From Pedobacter borealis DSM 19626 (GTDB taxonomy: Bacteria > Bacteroidota > Bacteroidia > Sphingobacteriales > Sphingobacteriaceae), in the NCBI RefSeq assembly GCF_000708285.2, contig NZ_JAUG01000007.1, forward strand, positions 1-64,000: a DNA stretch of 64,000 bases, written 5' to 3'. The translations under genes and the position numbers were made by a program. Below are positions 16,860 through 26,175 of the stretch, piece by piece. Under the pieces are notes generated by a model. That model made no database searches and was not told the origin of the DNA. It saw nothing but the letters and a program-made list of their open reading frames with translations. Positions within the stretch are counted from its first letter, which is position 1, and every line of letters starts with the position of its first letter.

Positions 16860-18545
16860 ATGAAAAAACTGTTACTATATTCTTTTACTTGTTTGTCATT
16901 AGCTGCCCTACTTACGAGCTGTAGCTCAAAAGGAGGGAACAGTTCTAGCAAAACAGGTATTCCTTATGCCGATAGGAAAAGCAAAAACAACCAATCTGGT
17001 GCTTTTGCTGTAGCTACTCAATACAAGAGAGCTCCGGGGCCTGGTTTAATTCCAATTGAAGGTGGAGTTTTAGTTGTGGGGGGTAGCGCCATCGAGGTTG
17101 CAGGTGTTGAGCCAAATATTTACAATTATAAAAGACAGGTTACTGTTCCATCTTTTTACATGGATGAAACTGAAGTATCGAATACCGATTGGTTAGAATA
17201 CTTACACTGGATCAGATACAACTACCCTGAAGATCGTGAGTTTTATTATAATGAGCTTCCTGATACTTTAGTGTGGCGCCGCGCATTATCATACAACGAA
17301 CCTTATGTAGATAACTATTTAAGACACCCAGCTTACCGTGACTACCCTGTTGTAGGTGTTTCATGGGAGCAGGCATCACGTTATTGCGAATGGAGAACTT
17401 CGAGAGCTAACGAATTTATTCTACGCGAAAAAGGAATTTTAACTGATTATAAAACTTTAGCTGGTAATGGAAAAGGCCATGCTGCTACTACAGCAGCGGC
17501 GACTCCAAAACCAGACAAACCTTTTAATACTGATGCATATTTAAATGGCCAGTATGATGATAAGGGGAAAAATGCACCAATCGATTACAATACAAAATCA
17601 GGTGCAGCTACATCAACCGCTGGAGGAACAGCAGCCCCAGCATCTGGAGGTAAAAACAACCAGCCTAGAAGAACTGCGACACTAGAGGATGGTGTAATTA
17701 TGCAGCCTTATCGTTTACCAACAGAAGCTGAATGGGAATATGCTGCTTTAGGTTTAATTGGCAATACAGAATACGAAAACATCAATCAGAATAAAATCTA
17801 CCCGTGGAATGGCTTAGGCGTAAGTTCGGCCAAAAAGAAAACCAGAGGTATGATTCAGGCCAACTTTAAAAGAGCACCTGGCGATTATATGGGTGTTGGT
17901 GGTTCATTAAATGATAAAGGAGATTTAACTGTTCCGGTTATTCAATATGCACCAAACGACTTCGGCTTATATAATATGGCTGGAAACGTGAATGAATGGG
18001 TTAATGATGTGTACAGAACAGGTACATTTACTGATGCAGATGCATTTAACCCATATCGTGGTAACTATTTCACCAATAAAAAACTAGAGGATTCGCAAAG
18101 CGGAAAAATTGCATTGGATAAATATGGTAACCCGATTAAGGAAAATGCTTACGCTGGAAGAAAACAAACCTGGGCAGAAAAACAGGCACAGGCGAAACGT
18201 TCCGATTCGATTTCAAAATCGACTGATCCACAATCTCCAGTAGCATCGACCAGTTATCAGGCCGATCAAAGAGGTTACCGTGATAGACAAAATATTTTAT
18301 TAAATGAAGAAGGTGTAACGCTTGTAAACGATAAATCCAGAGTTTATAAAGGTGGTTCTTGGAATGACATGGCTTACTGGTTAAACCCAGCAACACGCCG
18401 TTTTATGCAACAAGATGAATCATCTGCAGAAGTTGGTTTCCGTTGCGCCATGACTATGCTTGGCGCTCCAGAAATTAGTACTGCAGGGAAAAGAAATTTT
18501 AAAAACCCTCCTCAAAAACCTTACCGGGTAAGTAGAGGTAAATAA
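16860..18545 (+). CDS. gldJ: gliding motility lipoprotein GldJ
   Basis: 561 aa from the ATG at 16860; the frame extends to 16806 but the lipoprotein signal begins here (KKLLLYSFTCLSLAALLTSC, with lipobox LTSC). The body is a formylglycine-generating-enzyme-like (FGE-sulfatase) domain: FYMDETEVSNTDWLEYLHW, YPVVGVSWEQASRYCEWR, YRLPTEAEWEYAA, FGLYNMAGNVNEWVNDVY and VYKGGSWNDMAYWL. This is the GldJ/GldK arrangement. A low-complexity Ala/Thr/Gly insert lies at about 210-280. GldJ is an outer-membrane lipoprotein needed for gliding and type IX secretion in Flavobacterium. Its neighbour PorV supports the assignment. An intrinsic terminator follows directly. Confidence 0.9.
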   Translation: MKKLLLYSFTCLSLAALLTSCSSKGGNSSSKTGIPYADRKSKNNQSGAFAVATQYKRAPGPGLIPIEGGVLVVGGSAIEVAGVEPNIYNYKRQVTVPSFYMDETEVSNTDWLEYLHWIRYNYPEDREFYYNELPDTLVWRRALSYNEPYVDNYLRHPAYRDYPVVGVSWEQASRYCEWRTSRANEFILREKGILTDYKTLAGNGKGHAATTAAATPKPDKPFNTDAYLNGQYDDKGKNAPIDYNTKSGAATSTAGGTAAPASGGKNNQPRRTATLEDGVIMQPYRLPTEAEWEYAALGLIGNTEYENINQNKIYPWNGLGVSSAKKKTRGMIQANFKRAPGDYMGVGGSLNDKGDLTVPVIQYAPNDFGLYNMAGNVNEWVNDVYRTGTFTDADAFNPYRGNYFTNKKLEDSQSGKIALDKYGNPIKENAYAGRKQTWAEKQAQAKRSDSISKSTDPQSPVASTSYQADQRGYRDRQNILLNEEGVTLVNDKSRVYKGGSWNDMAYWLNPATRRFMQQDESSAEVGFRCAMTMLGAPEISTAGKRNFKNPPQKPYRVSRGK

Positions 18546-18550
18546 AAAAG

Positions 18551-18580
18551 AAAAGTCCCGAGATGATCGGGACTTTTTTT
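18551..18580 (+). terminator. intrinsic terminator after gldJ
   Basis: AAAAGTCCCG and CGGGACTTTT form a 10-bp stem with a 7-nt loop and a T tract, starting six bases after the gldJ stop. Confidence 0.9.
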
Positions 18581-18613
18581 GTGTATTGTATTTCGCTCAT
18601 TTGACGAGGCGAT

Positions 18614-18678
18614 CGTCATGCTGAATTTATTTCAGCATCTTTCAAGCTAAAAGACCCTGAAATAAATTCAGGGTGACG
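18614..18678. repeat. dispersed palindromic repeat, CGTCATGCTGAA family
   Basis: Arms at 18614-18640 and 18653-18678 are imperfect inverted copies of the family also present at 9950-10118. It fills most of the spacer between the convergent gldJ and biotin carrier genes. Confidence 0.75.
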
Positions 18679-18711
18679 ACACTATATTAACTCTTTAATG
18701 GCAAAAGCTAT

Positions 18712-19212
18712 CTACTTAAACTGAATCAAGATCTGGTTCTTCTCTACCTTATCGCCCTGCTTAATCAAAACTTTCTTTATTACACCATCGGTTGATGATT
18801 TTAGGATATTTTCCATTTTCATCGCTTCCAGCACCAATAGGTTATCACCTTTCTTTACCTCAGCGTTCTCTTCAACCAAAACCTTTAGTACTAAACCAGG
18901 CATCGGTGCTTTAATTTCTGAAACTTTATTAGCGGTTAAATTATCCAGTCCCAGCTGTTTTAACAAAACATCAAACTGATCTTCGATGCTAATCTGATAA
19001 ATATTACCGTTAACCTTTATTTTACAGGTTTTATCTGCTTTGTTCAGCTCAACCAGCTCTGTATTAAAAGATTTATTCTGGTATAAAACGTGCGTAATAT
19101 TATTCCCAATTGAACTCAGATCGAACTGAATAGGTTCTCCGTTTACCAAAAAAGGTAACTCCTTATTTTCAACCTCGAATAAAAACTGATCGTTTATTTT
19201 TACTTTATACAT
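18712..19212 (-). CDS. biotin carboxyl carrier (biotin/lipoyl-attachment) protein
   Basis: 166 aa. The C-terminal 70 residues form a biotinyl domain: APMPGLVLKVLVEENAEVKKGDNLLVLEAMKMENILKS, with the biotinylated Lys in EAMKMEN and a closing GDKVEKNQILIQF. The N-terminal half (about 1-90) is a charged beta-rich segment as in stand-alone carriers of acyl-CoA (propionyl/acetyl-CoA) carboxylases. Carboxylase and carboxyltransferase subunits are not in the window, so the partner is unknown. It is 3 nt from the DUF4159 gene and likely the last gene of the rsmE-DUF4159 transcript. Confidence 0.9.
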   Translation of the reverse strand: MYKVKINDQFLFEVENKELPFLVNGEPIQFDLSSIGNNITHVLYQNKSFNTELVELNKADKTCKIKVNGNIYQISIEDQFDVLLKQLGLDNLTANKVSEIKAPMPGLVLKVLVEENAEVKKGDNLLVLEAMKMENILKSSTDGVIKKVLIKQGDKVEKNQILIQFK

Positions 19213-19215
19213 TTG

Positions 19216-19914
19216 TTATTGGGTTAAAGCATACTGAACCAAATTTGCACCCATTTTAAGTGCCTTAGTCCTCGTTTCTTGTGTATCTTCAGGATAAGTA
19301 CCAAAATCTTCCCAGCCATTCCCTAAATCGCACTCATAGGTGTAATAGCACACAACTCTACCTTTATAAATTAATGCAAATCCCTGAGGTCTTTTATTAT
19401 CGTGCTCGTGGATTTTTGGCAAGCCTCCCGGGAACTTAAATTTCTGGTTATATAATGCATGGTTGGCCGGCAATTCGACAAAACTAAGTTCCGGGAATAC
19501 TTTTTTCATCTGCGGGCGGATAAATTTATCCAATCCATAATTATCATCAATATGAAGAAAACCACCACCTGTAAGGTATTGCCTTAAATTTTTAATTTCC
19601 TGATCGTTAAAAACTACGTTTCCGTGGCCAGTCATGTAAACAAATGGATAATTGAATATTTCTTTCGAGCCTACTTCTACGATACTTTCTTCGGCATAAA
19701 AATTAGTCTTCAAATTGGCATTACAGTAGGCAATTAAGTTGGGCAAAGCTGTTCTATCTGCATACCAATCACCACCACCGTTATACTTTAATTTGGCCAT
19801 GCGGTAGGTTGGCGGGATAAAAGCAAAAAACACGAAGCTAAAAGCTAAAAGACCAAAGCTGAAAGACCAAAGCTGAAACCTGGAAAACTGAAAACTGAAA
19901 ACTGAAAACTTCAA
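19216..19914 (-). CDS. DUF4159-domain protein with repeat-derived N-terminus
   Basis: 232 aa if started at the TTG at 19914; the first ATG (19800) would give MAKLKYNGGGDWYAD and remove the signal peptide. The body matches DUF4159: LKYNGGGDWYADRTALPNLI, PFVYMTGHGNVVFNDQEIKNLRQYLTGGGFLHIDDNYG and the later PQGFALIYKGRVVCYYTYECDLGNGWED, resembling a class I GATase-like/beta-galactosidase trimerisation fold of unknown role. The hydrophobic N-terminus is coded by a dispersed A-rich repeat (19831-19914, AAAACTGAAAACTG words on the plus strand), so the present signal sequence appears to be assembled from intergenic repeat DNA. Probably exported or membrane-anchored. Confidence 0.7.
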   Translation of the reverse strand: MKFSVFSFQFSRFQLWSFSFGLLAFSFVFFAFIPPTYRMAKLKYNGGGDWYADRTALPNLIAYCNANLKTNFYAEESIVEVGSKEIFNYPFVYMTGHGNVVFNDQEIKNLRQYLTGGGFLHIDDNYGLDKFIRPQMKKVFPELSFVELPANHALYNQKFKFPGGLPKIHEHDNKRPQGFALIYKGRVVCYYTYECDLGNGWEDFGTYPEDTQETRTKALKMGANLVQYALTQ

Positions 19915-19919
19915 ATTGA

Positions 19920-20624
19920 TTATCGGTTAAGGTAATTGATTTCAAAACAAACAGATAATGCAGCCGTTTCTGTGCGCAATCTGTTATCACCTAAAGTTAA
20001 TGCTTTAAAGCCTTTGTTCAAAGCTAAATTAACTTCATCAGGTGTGAAATCTCCTTCAGGACCAATAAGAATTAAGTATTTTTGATGTGGAGCTACAAGT
20101 TTGGATATATATTGTTTCTCCCCGTTATCGATACAATGCGCTATTAATTTATGACCATCGAATGATTCTTTTAAAAAAGCATCCAAAGAAATGGCATCAT
20201 TTAATTTTGGATGATAGGCTTTTATCGATTGCTTAACAGCCGAAGTAATCACTTTGTTGAGCCGATCCTCTTTAACTATCCTACGCTCCGATCGATCGGT
20301 AATAATTGGTGTAATTTCATCAATACCCAACTCTGTAGCTTTTTCTAAAAACCATTCGATTCGGTCGATATTTTTAGTTGGCGCAACAGCAATATGCAGG
20401 TAATGATTTCTTTTATGAAACTCCGTTTCTACGTTTAAAATGGATAAGGAGACTTTTTTCGGATTATCAGAAGTGATTTCAGCAGTGTAAAAACCACCTT
20501 TCCCATCAACGAGGTTAACGATTGAGCCTATGGTAAGGCGAAGTACCCTAACGCAATGTTTGCTCTCTTCTTCGTTAAGCGTATAAGTATTTTGGATTGT
20601 ATCTGGTGTATAAAAAATATGCAT
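19920..20624 (-). CDS. rsmE: 16S rRNA (uracil1498-N3)-methyltransferase
   Basis: 234 aa, the standard length. The SPOUT fold is marked by KNIDRIEWFLEKATELGIDEITPI, SAVKQSIKAYHPKLNDAI, YLILIGPEGDFTPDEVNLALN and the closing LTLGDNRLRTETAALSVCFEIN, which form the deep-knot SAM site. The N-terminal PUA-like part includes EEESKHCVRVLRLTIGSIV. It methylates U1498 of 16S rRNA. The gene sits 8 nt after the CBS/CorC gene and 5 nt before the DUF4159 gene. Confidence 0.96.
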   Translation of the reverse strand: MHIFYTPDTIQNTYTLNEEESKHCVRVLRLTIGSIVNLVDGKGGFYTAEITSDNPKKVSLSILNVETEFHKRNHYLHIAVAPTKNIDRIEWFLEKATELGIDEITPIITDRSERRIVKEDRLNKVITSAVKQSIKAYHPKLNDAISLDAFLKESFDGHKLIAHCIDNGEKQYISKLVAPHQKYLILIGPEGDFTPDEVNLALNKGFKALTLGDNRLRTETAALSVCFEINYLNR

Positions 20625-20632
20625 AGTTGAAA

Positions 20633-22057
20633 TTAATGATTATCAACCATATCCGCTTTATTGATTACCAATTCTAACTTGATTGTTTCGATATTCTGCT
20701 CTGTTTTTTTAAGGATGGTAAACAGATATCCGTATGATTCGTTGCTTTCGCCTACCTCAGGAATACGTTCAAAAACATGAGAAACCAAACCACCAATGGT
20801 ATCGAAATCTTCATCCTCTGGTAAATCGTGAGGTAGATGTTCATTTACATCATATACAGTAGCGAATGCATTTACGATAAACTCATTGTCAGAAACTTTT
20901 TCTACCAGTGGCTTTTCTTCATCGTATTCATCCTGGATTTCTCCAACAAGCTCTTCAACAATATCTTCTAACGTAACCATGCCCGCTGTACCGCCAAACT
21001 CATCTAATACAATAGCAATCTGTATGCGGTTACTTTGCAGTTCACTCATCAGATCGTTGATTTTCTTGGTTTCTGTAACGAAATATGGTTTTCTGATGAT
21101 ATCGTTTAATGTCCAATGCTGATTACCCGCTGCAACCAATGGTAAAATATCTTTTGCATGGATAATCCCTACAATTTTATCCATGATCTCATCATAAACC
21201 GGTAAACGCGAATACCCTTCTTTAATAATCGTATCAATCACTTCTTCTTTTGGAGAAGTTAGTTCAATACCCGAAATCTTGGTCCGAGGTACCATGATAT
21301 TCTTCACCACTCGCTCATTAAAATCGAATACGTTTTTAATCAGCTCATGTTCGTTATTATCTAAGGCTCCGCTTTCTTTACCCTGGTCTAATAAATACTG
21401 AAGTTCTTCGGTACTATGAAGCGATTCATGTCCGCTTGAAGTGTCGATTCCGAATGGTTTAAGAATAATCGCAGCAAGACTGTTTAATGTCCAGATGAAT
21501 GGTCTAAATACCACATAAAATAGCTGCAATGGTACAGAAACAAATAAGGTTGTTGCTACCGGCCGTTGGATAGCAAAAGATTTAGGCGCCAATTCACCAA
21601 ATACAATATGCATAATCGTAATCAACGAGAAGGCAACAATTGTAGATGCAGTATGGATAGAAGCATCGCTCAATCCCCACTCCAAACTATCGAACAGATT
21701 TTTGAAAATGGTATGCATAACGCCTTCACCTACCCAACCTAAGCCAAGTGATGCAAGCGTTATACCCAGCTGTGTGGCTGCCAGATATCCATCAAGGTTA
21801 TGAATAATCCCTTTGGCCATTTTGCCAACACGACTGCCTGTTTTTGCTTTAATTTCAATCTGTGATGCCCGGACTTTTACAATTGCAAACTCTGCTGCAA
21901 CAAAAAATCCGTTTAATAACACCAAAAATAATGCAAAGAATAATCGCCAGCCTACAGAAGTGGTATCGGGTTCTTGTAAAGCAACCAAAACTACTTTTGT
22001 GGGCAGGATTGCACTTAGCTCAAAATTTAAAAACAAACATACCGTGGGTAAATCCAT
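20633..22057 (-). CDS. hemolysin-family (CorC/YtfL-like) protein with DUF21, CBS pair and CorC_HlyC domains
   Basis: 474 aa. The N-terminal DUF21 membrane domain (about 37-230) has AALFLVLLNGFF-like helices and AKSFAIQRPVATTLFVSVPLQ; CBS domains follow (NIMVPRTKISGIELTSPKEEVIDTIIKEGYSRLPVYDE; DEFGGTAGMVTLEDIVEELVGEIQDEYDEE), and a C-terminal CorC_HlyC transporter-associated domain ends the protein. The family acts in Mg/Co efflux or membrane stress. GldE of gliding bacteria belongs to the same superfamily, but nothing specific identifies this copy as GldE. Its ATG shares a base with the ppa stop codon (TAATG), so translation is probably coupled. Confidence 0.9.
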   Translation of the reverse strand: MDLPTVCLFLNFELSAILPTKVVLVALQEPDTTSVGWRLFFALFLVLLNGFFVAAEFAIVKVRASQIEIKAKTGSRVGKMAKGIIHNLDGYLAATQLGITLASLGLGWVGEGVMHTIFKNLFDSLEWGLSDASIHTASTIVAFSLITIMHIVFGELAPKSFAIQRPVATTLFVSVPLQLFYVVFRPFIWTLNSLAAIILKPFGIDTSSGHESLHSTEELQYLLDQGKESGALDNNEHELIKNVFDFNERVVKNIMVPRTKISGIELTSPKEEVIDTIIKEGYSRLPVYDEIMDKIVGIIHAKDILPLVAAGNQHWTLNDIIRKPYFVTETKKINDLMSELQSNRIQIAIVLDEFGGTAGMVTLEDIVEELVGEIQDEYDEEKPLVEKVSDNEFIVNAFATVYDVNEHLPHDLPEDEDFDTIGGLVSHVFERIPEVGESNESYGYLFTILKKTEQNIETIKLELVINKADMVDNH

Positions 22058-22608
22058 TAAGCCAATTCTCTAAATGTTGTGTTATAAAGTTCTATGCTTT
22101 CTTTAATTACTTTATGCGCATAACGAACACCAAGTAAATGTTCTATAGTTACATTTTTATCTTCTAATGCTTTATAATCCTGAAAGAAACGAACAATCTC
22201 TTTCATTTGGTGTGGAGGCAATTCATCTAAATCGTTGATGTAGTTTACCGACATATCGTGAGCAGCAACCGCGATAATTTTATCATCTTGCTCTCCATTA
22301 TCTACCATGTGCATTACACCTACAACTTTCGCTTCGATCAATGTCATTGGATAAACATCTACCGAGCAAAGCACCAAAATATCTAATGGATCCTTATCAT
22401 CGCAATAAGTTTGCGGAATAAAGCCATAATTTGCCGGGTACATTACTGATGAAAAAAGAACCCTATCTAACTTGATCAGACCTGATTCTTTATCTATTTC
22501 GTATTTTGCTTTTGATCCTTTTGGAATTTCAATAATTGCGTTTACAATTTCCGGAACATTGTGCCCAGGAGATACGCTATGCCATGCGTGATGATCGTCT
22601 TTTGCCAT
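22057..22608 (-). CDS. ppa: inorganic pyrophosphatase (family I)
   Basis: 183 aa. [47 protein letters not shown] (the DxDPxD metal-binding signature) and the later [13 protein letters not shown] are characteristic. The enzyme hydrolyses PPi in the cytoplasm, pulling biosynthetic reactions forward. It overlaps the CBS/CorC gene by one base and is 3 nt after the DedA gene stop, forming one transcript. Confidence 0.96.
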   Translation of the reverse strand: MAKDDHHAWHSVSPGHNVPEIVNAIIEIPKGSKAKYEIDKESGLIKLDRVLFSSVMYPANYGFIPQTYCDDKDPLDILVLCSVDVYPMTLIEAKVVGVMHMVDNGEQDDKIIAVAAHDMSVNYINDLDELPPHQMKEIVRFFQDYKALEDKNVTIEHLLGVRYAHKVIKESIELYNTTFRELA

Positions 22609-22610
22609 TT

Positions 22611-23270
22611 TTAATTTAAATCTGTTTTATCCTCTTCAGGACCACTCACTACTTTACTTTTTACAAAGGTAATTAATAATGGTATAGTTGTAATAAGGAT
22701 AAAGCCAATAATAATATATAATAAATAATCGTTAATTTCTTTTTCAAACCTTCTGCCCAAAAAATAACCGAGCAAAGTTAAGGAGCAGATCCAAAGTACG
22801 CCACCAACAACATTGTATAGCGCAAACTTTTTAAACTCTAATTTTACAACTCCCGCAAAAATCGGTGCAAAAGTTCTAACTATTGGCACAAACCTGCCCA
22901 TAATTAATGCAAAGGCTCCTTGTTTATGATAATAATCCTCTGCAGCTTTTAAATATCTCTTCTTAAAAAAGAAACTGTCTTTTCTGGTGTACAATACGGG
23001 GCCAGTTTTACGCCCGAACCAATAGCCGGTAAAATTTCCAGAAATGGCTGCGAAACACAAGCCCGCCAAGAGCACCGCAATGTTCACATCAAGCTTGCCT
23101 GTTGCTACAAACATTCCCGCTAAAAACAATAAATAATCACCGGGAAGAAAAAAACCAAAAAACAGGCCCGTTTCTGCATAGATAACGAATACGACGAGAT
23201 AGAAACCACCCTCCCTCAATAATTTCTCGGGATCAAGTAGCTGATGCAGGTTATTCCAAAAATCGTGCAT
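22611..23270 (-). CDS. DedA family membrane protein
   Basis: 219 aa from ATG at 23270; a TTG two codons upstream also fits. Family signatures are [82 protein letters not shown], with four or more hydrophobic helices and a C-terminal charged tail. DedA proteins flip phospholipid carriers (undecaprenyl phosphate, phosphatidylethanolamine) across the membrane in well-studied cases. Located at the head of the ppa-CBS-rsmE run and separate from the nuo operon. Confidence 0.93.
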   Translation of the reverse strand: MHDFWNNLHQLLDPEKLLREGGFYLVVFVIYAETGLFFGFFLPGDYLLFLAGMFVATGKLDVNIAVLLAGLCFAAISGNFTGYWFGRKTGPVLYTRKDSFFFKKRYLKAAEDYYHKQGAFALIMGRFVPIVRTFAPIFAGVVKLEFKKFALYNVVGGVLWICSLTLLGYFLGRRFEKEINDYLLYIIIGFILITTIPLLITFVKSKVVSGPEEDKTDLN

Positions 23271-23317
23271 ATTCAATTATTCGTAAAACTACAAATAATT
23301 ATCAAACAACAGCATAC

Positions 23318-24688
23318 CTATATCAGGTTTAAAATAATTGCAGGATAAATACCTAAAATTAATGTAATTGCTACAGAAACCAGTAACACAACCTTGTACT
23401 GTGCCGGAGCTGAAAGCTCTGTTTCTGCGCCATCTTTAAACCACATGGCTGCAATTACCCTAAAATAATAATAGAAGCCAACCAGCGCATTTAAAATCGC
23501 AAATGCAACAAGTAAGGTTTTATATTCGGTCATTACATTCAGGAACATTAAATATTTCCCGATGAAGCCAGCTGTTAGCGGAATACCGGCTAACGAAAGC
23601 ATAGCTACTGTTAAACATAATGCTATTAGTGGATTGCGTTTAGCCAAACCATTGAAACTTTCGAAGCTATCGCTACCCGTTTTTTGTTTTACTAATATTA
23701 ATACCGCAAAAGCGATAATTGATGCGAAAGTATAAGCCGCCGCATAAACCAATACGTTGTTTCCAGAGTTTTTGGTTAACACAATAAGCGAAAACAACAG
23801 GTAACCCGCATGCGAAATACTCGAGTATGCCAACATGCGTTTGAAGTTCTTCTGGAACAGCGCAGTTACGTTTCCGATAAATAAGGTTAAACAAACAATC
23901 ACCATAAGTGGTGCAGCCCAAAAATCGTGAAGTGGCGCAAGTGCACCAGCAAATAATCTTAAAAAAGCAGCAAAGCCTGCAGTTTTAACTACAGTACTCA
24001 TGAAAGTGGTAATTAATGAAGGAGCGCCTTCGTATACATCTGGAGTCCAGAAGTGGAAAGGAGCAGCACCAACCTTAAAGCTTAAACCGATCATCATCAG
24101 GATAACACCTGGATAAAATATTGGAGAAATTGCCTGACTATTTACTAGATAGGCTTGTATTTTATCTAAATCGAATGAGCCTGTGGCACCATAAATTAGG
24201 GTGATACCAAATAACAGGAAGCCTGTTGAGAAAGCACCCATTAAGAAATACTTTAATGAAGCTTCGTTAGAGGCAAAATCCTTTTTACGGATACCGGCCA
24301 AAATGTATAAACTCACCGACATGATTTCTAAGCCTACAAATAACATGGCCATATTTTTATACGATACCATCATGATCATTCCCGCCAGCGCGAAAAGAAT
24401 CAAGGTATAATATTCGGCTATGTTATCGCTTTTAGCGTGGAAATAATTCTGTGTTAATAAAAAGATTAAAAGTGTACCGATAATACAGATCCCGGAAAAT
24501 GCCAAGGCGAAGTTATCTGTCTGCATCATTCCGAAATGAACAGCATTGCCATTCCATGCACAAAAAGTAAATCCTAGTGCAGTAAGTAAGCCAACAACGG
24601 TAAGTGGTAGTAATGCTTTATTTGCCTTAAACAAACCTGCATAAAGCACTATAAAAGCTGTTATACTAATGGTTATAATAATATTCAT
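23318..24688 (-). CDS. nuoN: NADH-quinone oxidoreductase subunit N
   Basis: 456 aa, about 14 membrane helices, of the antiporter-like Mrp family. Conserved ALEIMSVSLYILAGIRKKDFASNEASLKYFLMGAFSTGFLLFG and GLSFKVGAAPFHFWTPDVYEGAPS carry the Glu and Lys residues of the proton channel. It is the last gene of the operon and is 3 nt after nuoM. It sits in the membrane arm of complex I. Confidence 0.96.
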   Translation of the reverse strand: MNIIITISITAFIVLYAGLFKANKALLPLTVVGLLTALGFTFCAWNGNAVHFGMMQTDNFALAFSGICIIGTLLIFLLTQNYFHAKSDNIAEYYTLILFALAGMIMMVSYKNMAMLFVGLEIMSVSLYILAGIRKKDFASNEASLKYFLMGAFSTGFLLFGITLIYGATGSFDLDKIQAYLVNSQAISPIFYPGVILMMIGLSFKVGAAPFHFWTPDVYEGAPSLITTFMSTVVKTAGFAAFLRLFAGALAPLHDFWAAPLMVIVCLTLFIGNVTALFQKNFKRMLAYSSISHAGYLLFSLIVLTKNSGNNVLVYAAAYTFASIIAFAVLILVKQKTGSDSFESFNGLAKRNPLIALCLTVAMLSLAGIPLTAGFIGKYLMFLNVMTEYKTLLVAFAILNALVGFYYYFRVIAAMWFKDGAETELSAPAQYKVVLLVSVAITLILGIYPAIILNLI

Positions 24689-24691
24689 TGC

Positions 24692-26155
24692 TTATTTTAC
24701 TGTGTTTAATTTTTGATTTACCTGTTCTAATAAATGTTGTACAGATGCCTCTGTTAAATGCAAAACTGGTTTTGGATAAATACCCAAAACAATAATTAAT
24801 GCACATATGGTATAAAGAACCAATTTTTCGGTTCCTTTAATATCGGTAAAAGTGATGGTTAAGCTGTTGGTTTCGCCCAGCATTACATTTTGGTACATGC
24901 GTAACATGTAAACTGCACCGAAGATAATGGTTAATCCTGCAATAGCTGCAGCCCAAATACCGTAGTTGTAAACACCCATCAGCAATAAAAATTCACCAAT
25001 AAATCCGTTTGTTCCCGGTAAAGCTACCGTGCCTAAAACAATGATCAGAAAAGTAAGCGCCAACTGCGGTGCTACTTTCGCAATTCCGCCCAACTCTTCA
25101 ATTTTATTGGTTTTAACACGAGAGAAGATGATATCTAAAACAAAGAATAAACCCACTACATTAATACCATGACTCAACATTTGTACCATCGCACCTTGCA
25201 TACCTTGCTGGTTGAAAGCGAAGATACCTGCTGAAATTAATCCAACGTGAGCAATAGATGAATAAGCTACCAAACGTTTAGCATCCTTTTGTGTAAAAGC
25301 AATCAGCGAAGCATAAACAATACCGATTATTGATAAAACAATAGCCACTTGGCCCCAGTCGTGAACGCCTGCCGGAACAATTGGTAATAACCACCTGATT
25401 ACACCATAAATACCCATTTTTAACATGATGCCCGATAATAGCATCGTTCCTTGTGTAGGTGCCGCGGTATAAGTATCAGGCTGCCAGGTGTGGAAAGGAA
25501 AAATCGGCATCTTAATAGCAAAAGCGATAAAGAAAGCCCAGAAAATCCATCCCTGTTGTGCACTATCTAAGTTTAAAGCGTAAAAAGCCTGAATATCAAA
25601 ATTGTGTGCAGGGTTTTGAAGGTACAGGTAAATAATACCCATCAACATAAATAACGAACCTGCAATGGTATACACGAAAAATTTCATGTTGATACGGATG
25701 CGGTCTTTTCCTCCCCAGATGGCACAGATAAAATAAATTGGGATTAACGCTGCTTCCCATCCAATATAGAACAAGAATGCATCTAATGCAGTAAATACCA
25801 ACAATAAGCCACATTGCATAAACAAAATCAACGCATAAAATGCAGCCGGATTTTTATACTGGTGGTTGTAGCTCGATAAAATAATGATCGGCACCAATAA
25901 ATTGGTTAGCAATACCACAAGCATACTAATGCCATCGATACCTGCGTGGAAATTGATGCCTAAATCTGCAATCCAAGGCAAATTAACCTCAAACTGGGTA
26001 CTTGCATTTGGAATGAAATTACCGGCGATAACCAAAGTCAAAACCAAAGAAACAACCGAAAATACGGTCGAAACTATTTTAGCCGACTTACCAGCAAATG
26101 CAGTAATAATTGCACCTACAAGCGGAAGAAATATAAGTAGTAAAAGTTGTTCCAT
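24692..26155 (-). CDS. nuoM: NADH-quinone oxidoreductase subunit M
   Basis: 487 aa, antiporter-like membrane subunit. FYIGWEAALIPIYFICAIWGGKDRIRINMKFFVYTIAGSLFML contains the channel Glu, and AIKMPIFPFHTWQPDTYTAAPTQGTMLLSGIMLKMGIYG the channel Lys. Length is normal for the family. It follows nuoL by 20 nt. Confidence 0.97.
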   Translation of the reverse strand: MEQLLLLIFLPLVGAIITAFAGKSAKIVSTVFSVVSLVLTLVIAGNFIPNASTQFEVNLPWIADLGINFHAGIDGISMLVVLLTNLLVPIIILSSYNHQYKNPAAFYALILFMQCGLLLVFTALDAFLFYIGWEAALIPIYFICAIWGGKDRIRINMKFFVYTIAGSLFMLMGIIYLYLQNPAHNFDIQAFYALNLDSAQQGWIFWAFFIAFAIKMPIFPFHTWQPDTYTAAPTQGTMLLSGIMLKMGIYGVIRWLLPIVPAGVHDWGQVAIVLSIIGIVYASLIAFTQKDAKRLVAYSSIAHVGLISAGIFAFNQQGMQGAMVQMLSHGINVVGLFFVLDIIFSRVKTNKIEELGGIAKVAPQLALTFLIIVLGTVALPGTNGFIGEFLLLMGVYNYGIWAAAIAGLTIIFGAVYMLRMYQNVMLGETNSLTITFTDIKGTEKLVLYTICALIIVLGIYPKPVLHLTEASVQHLLEQVNQKLNTVK

Positions 26156-26175
26156 TATTTAATTTTGAACCCTTT

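Noticed and set aside
20633..22057. Assignment of the CBS/CorC protein as GldE
   Set aside because: It has the same domain order, but without sequence comparison nothing separates GldE from the general hemolysin family, and it is not next to other gld genes.
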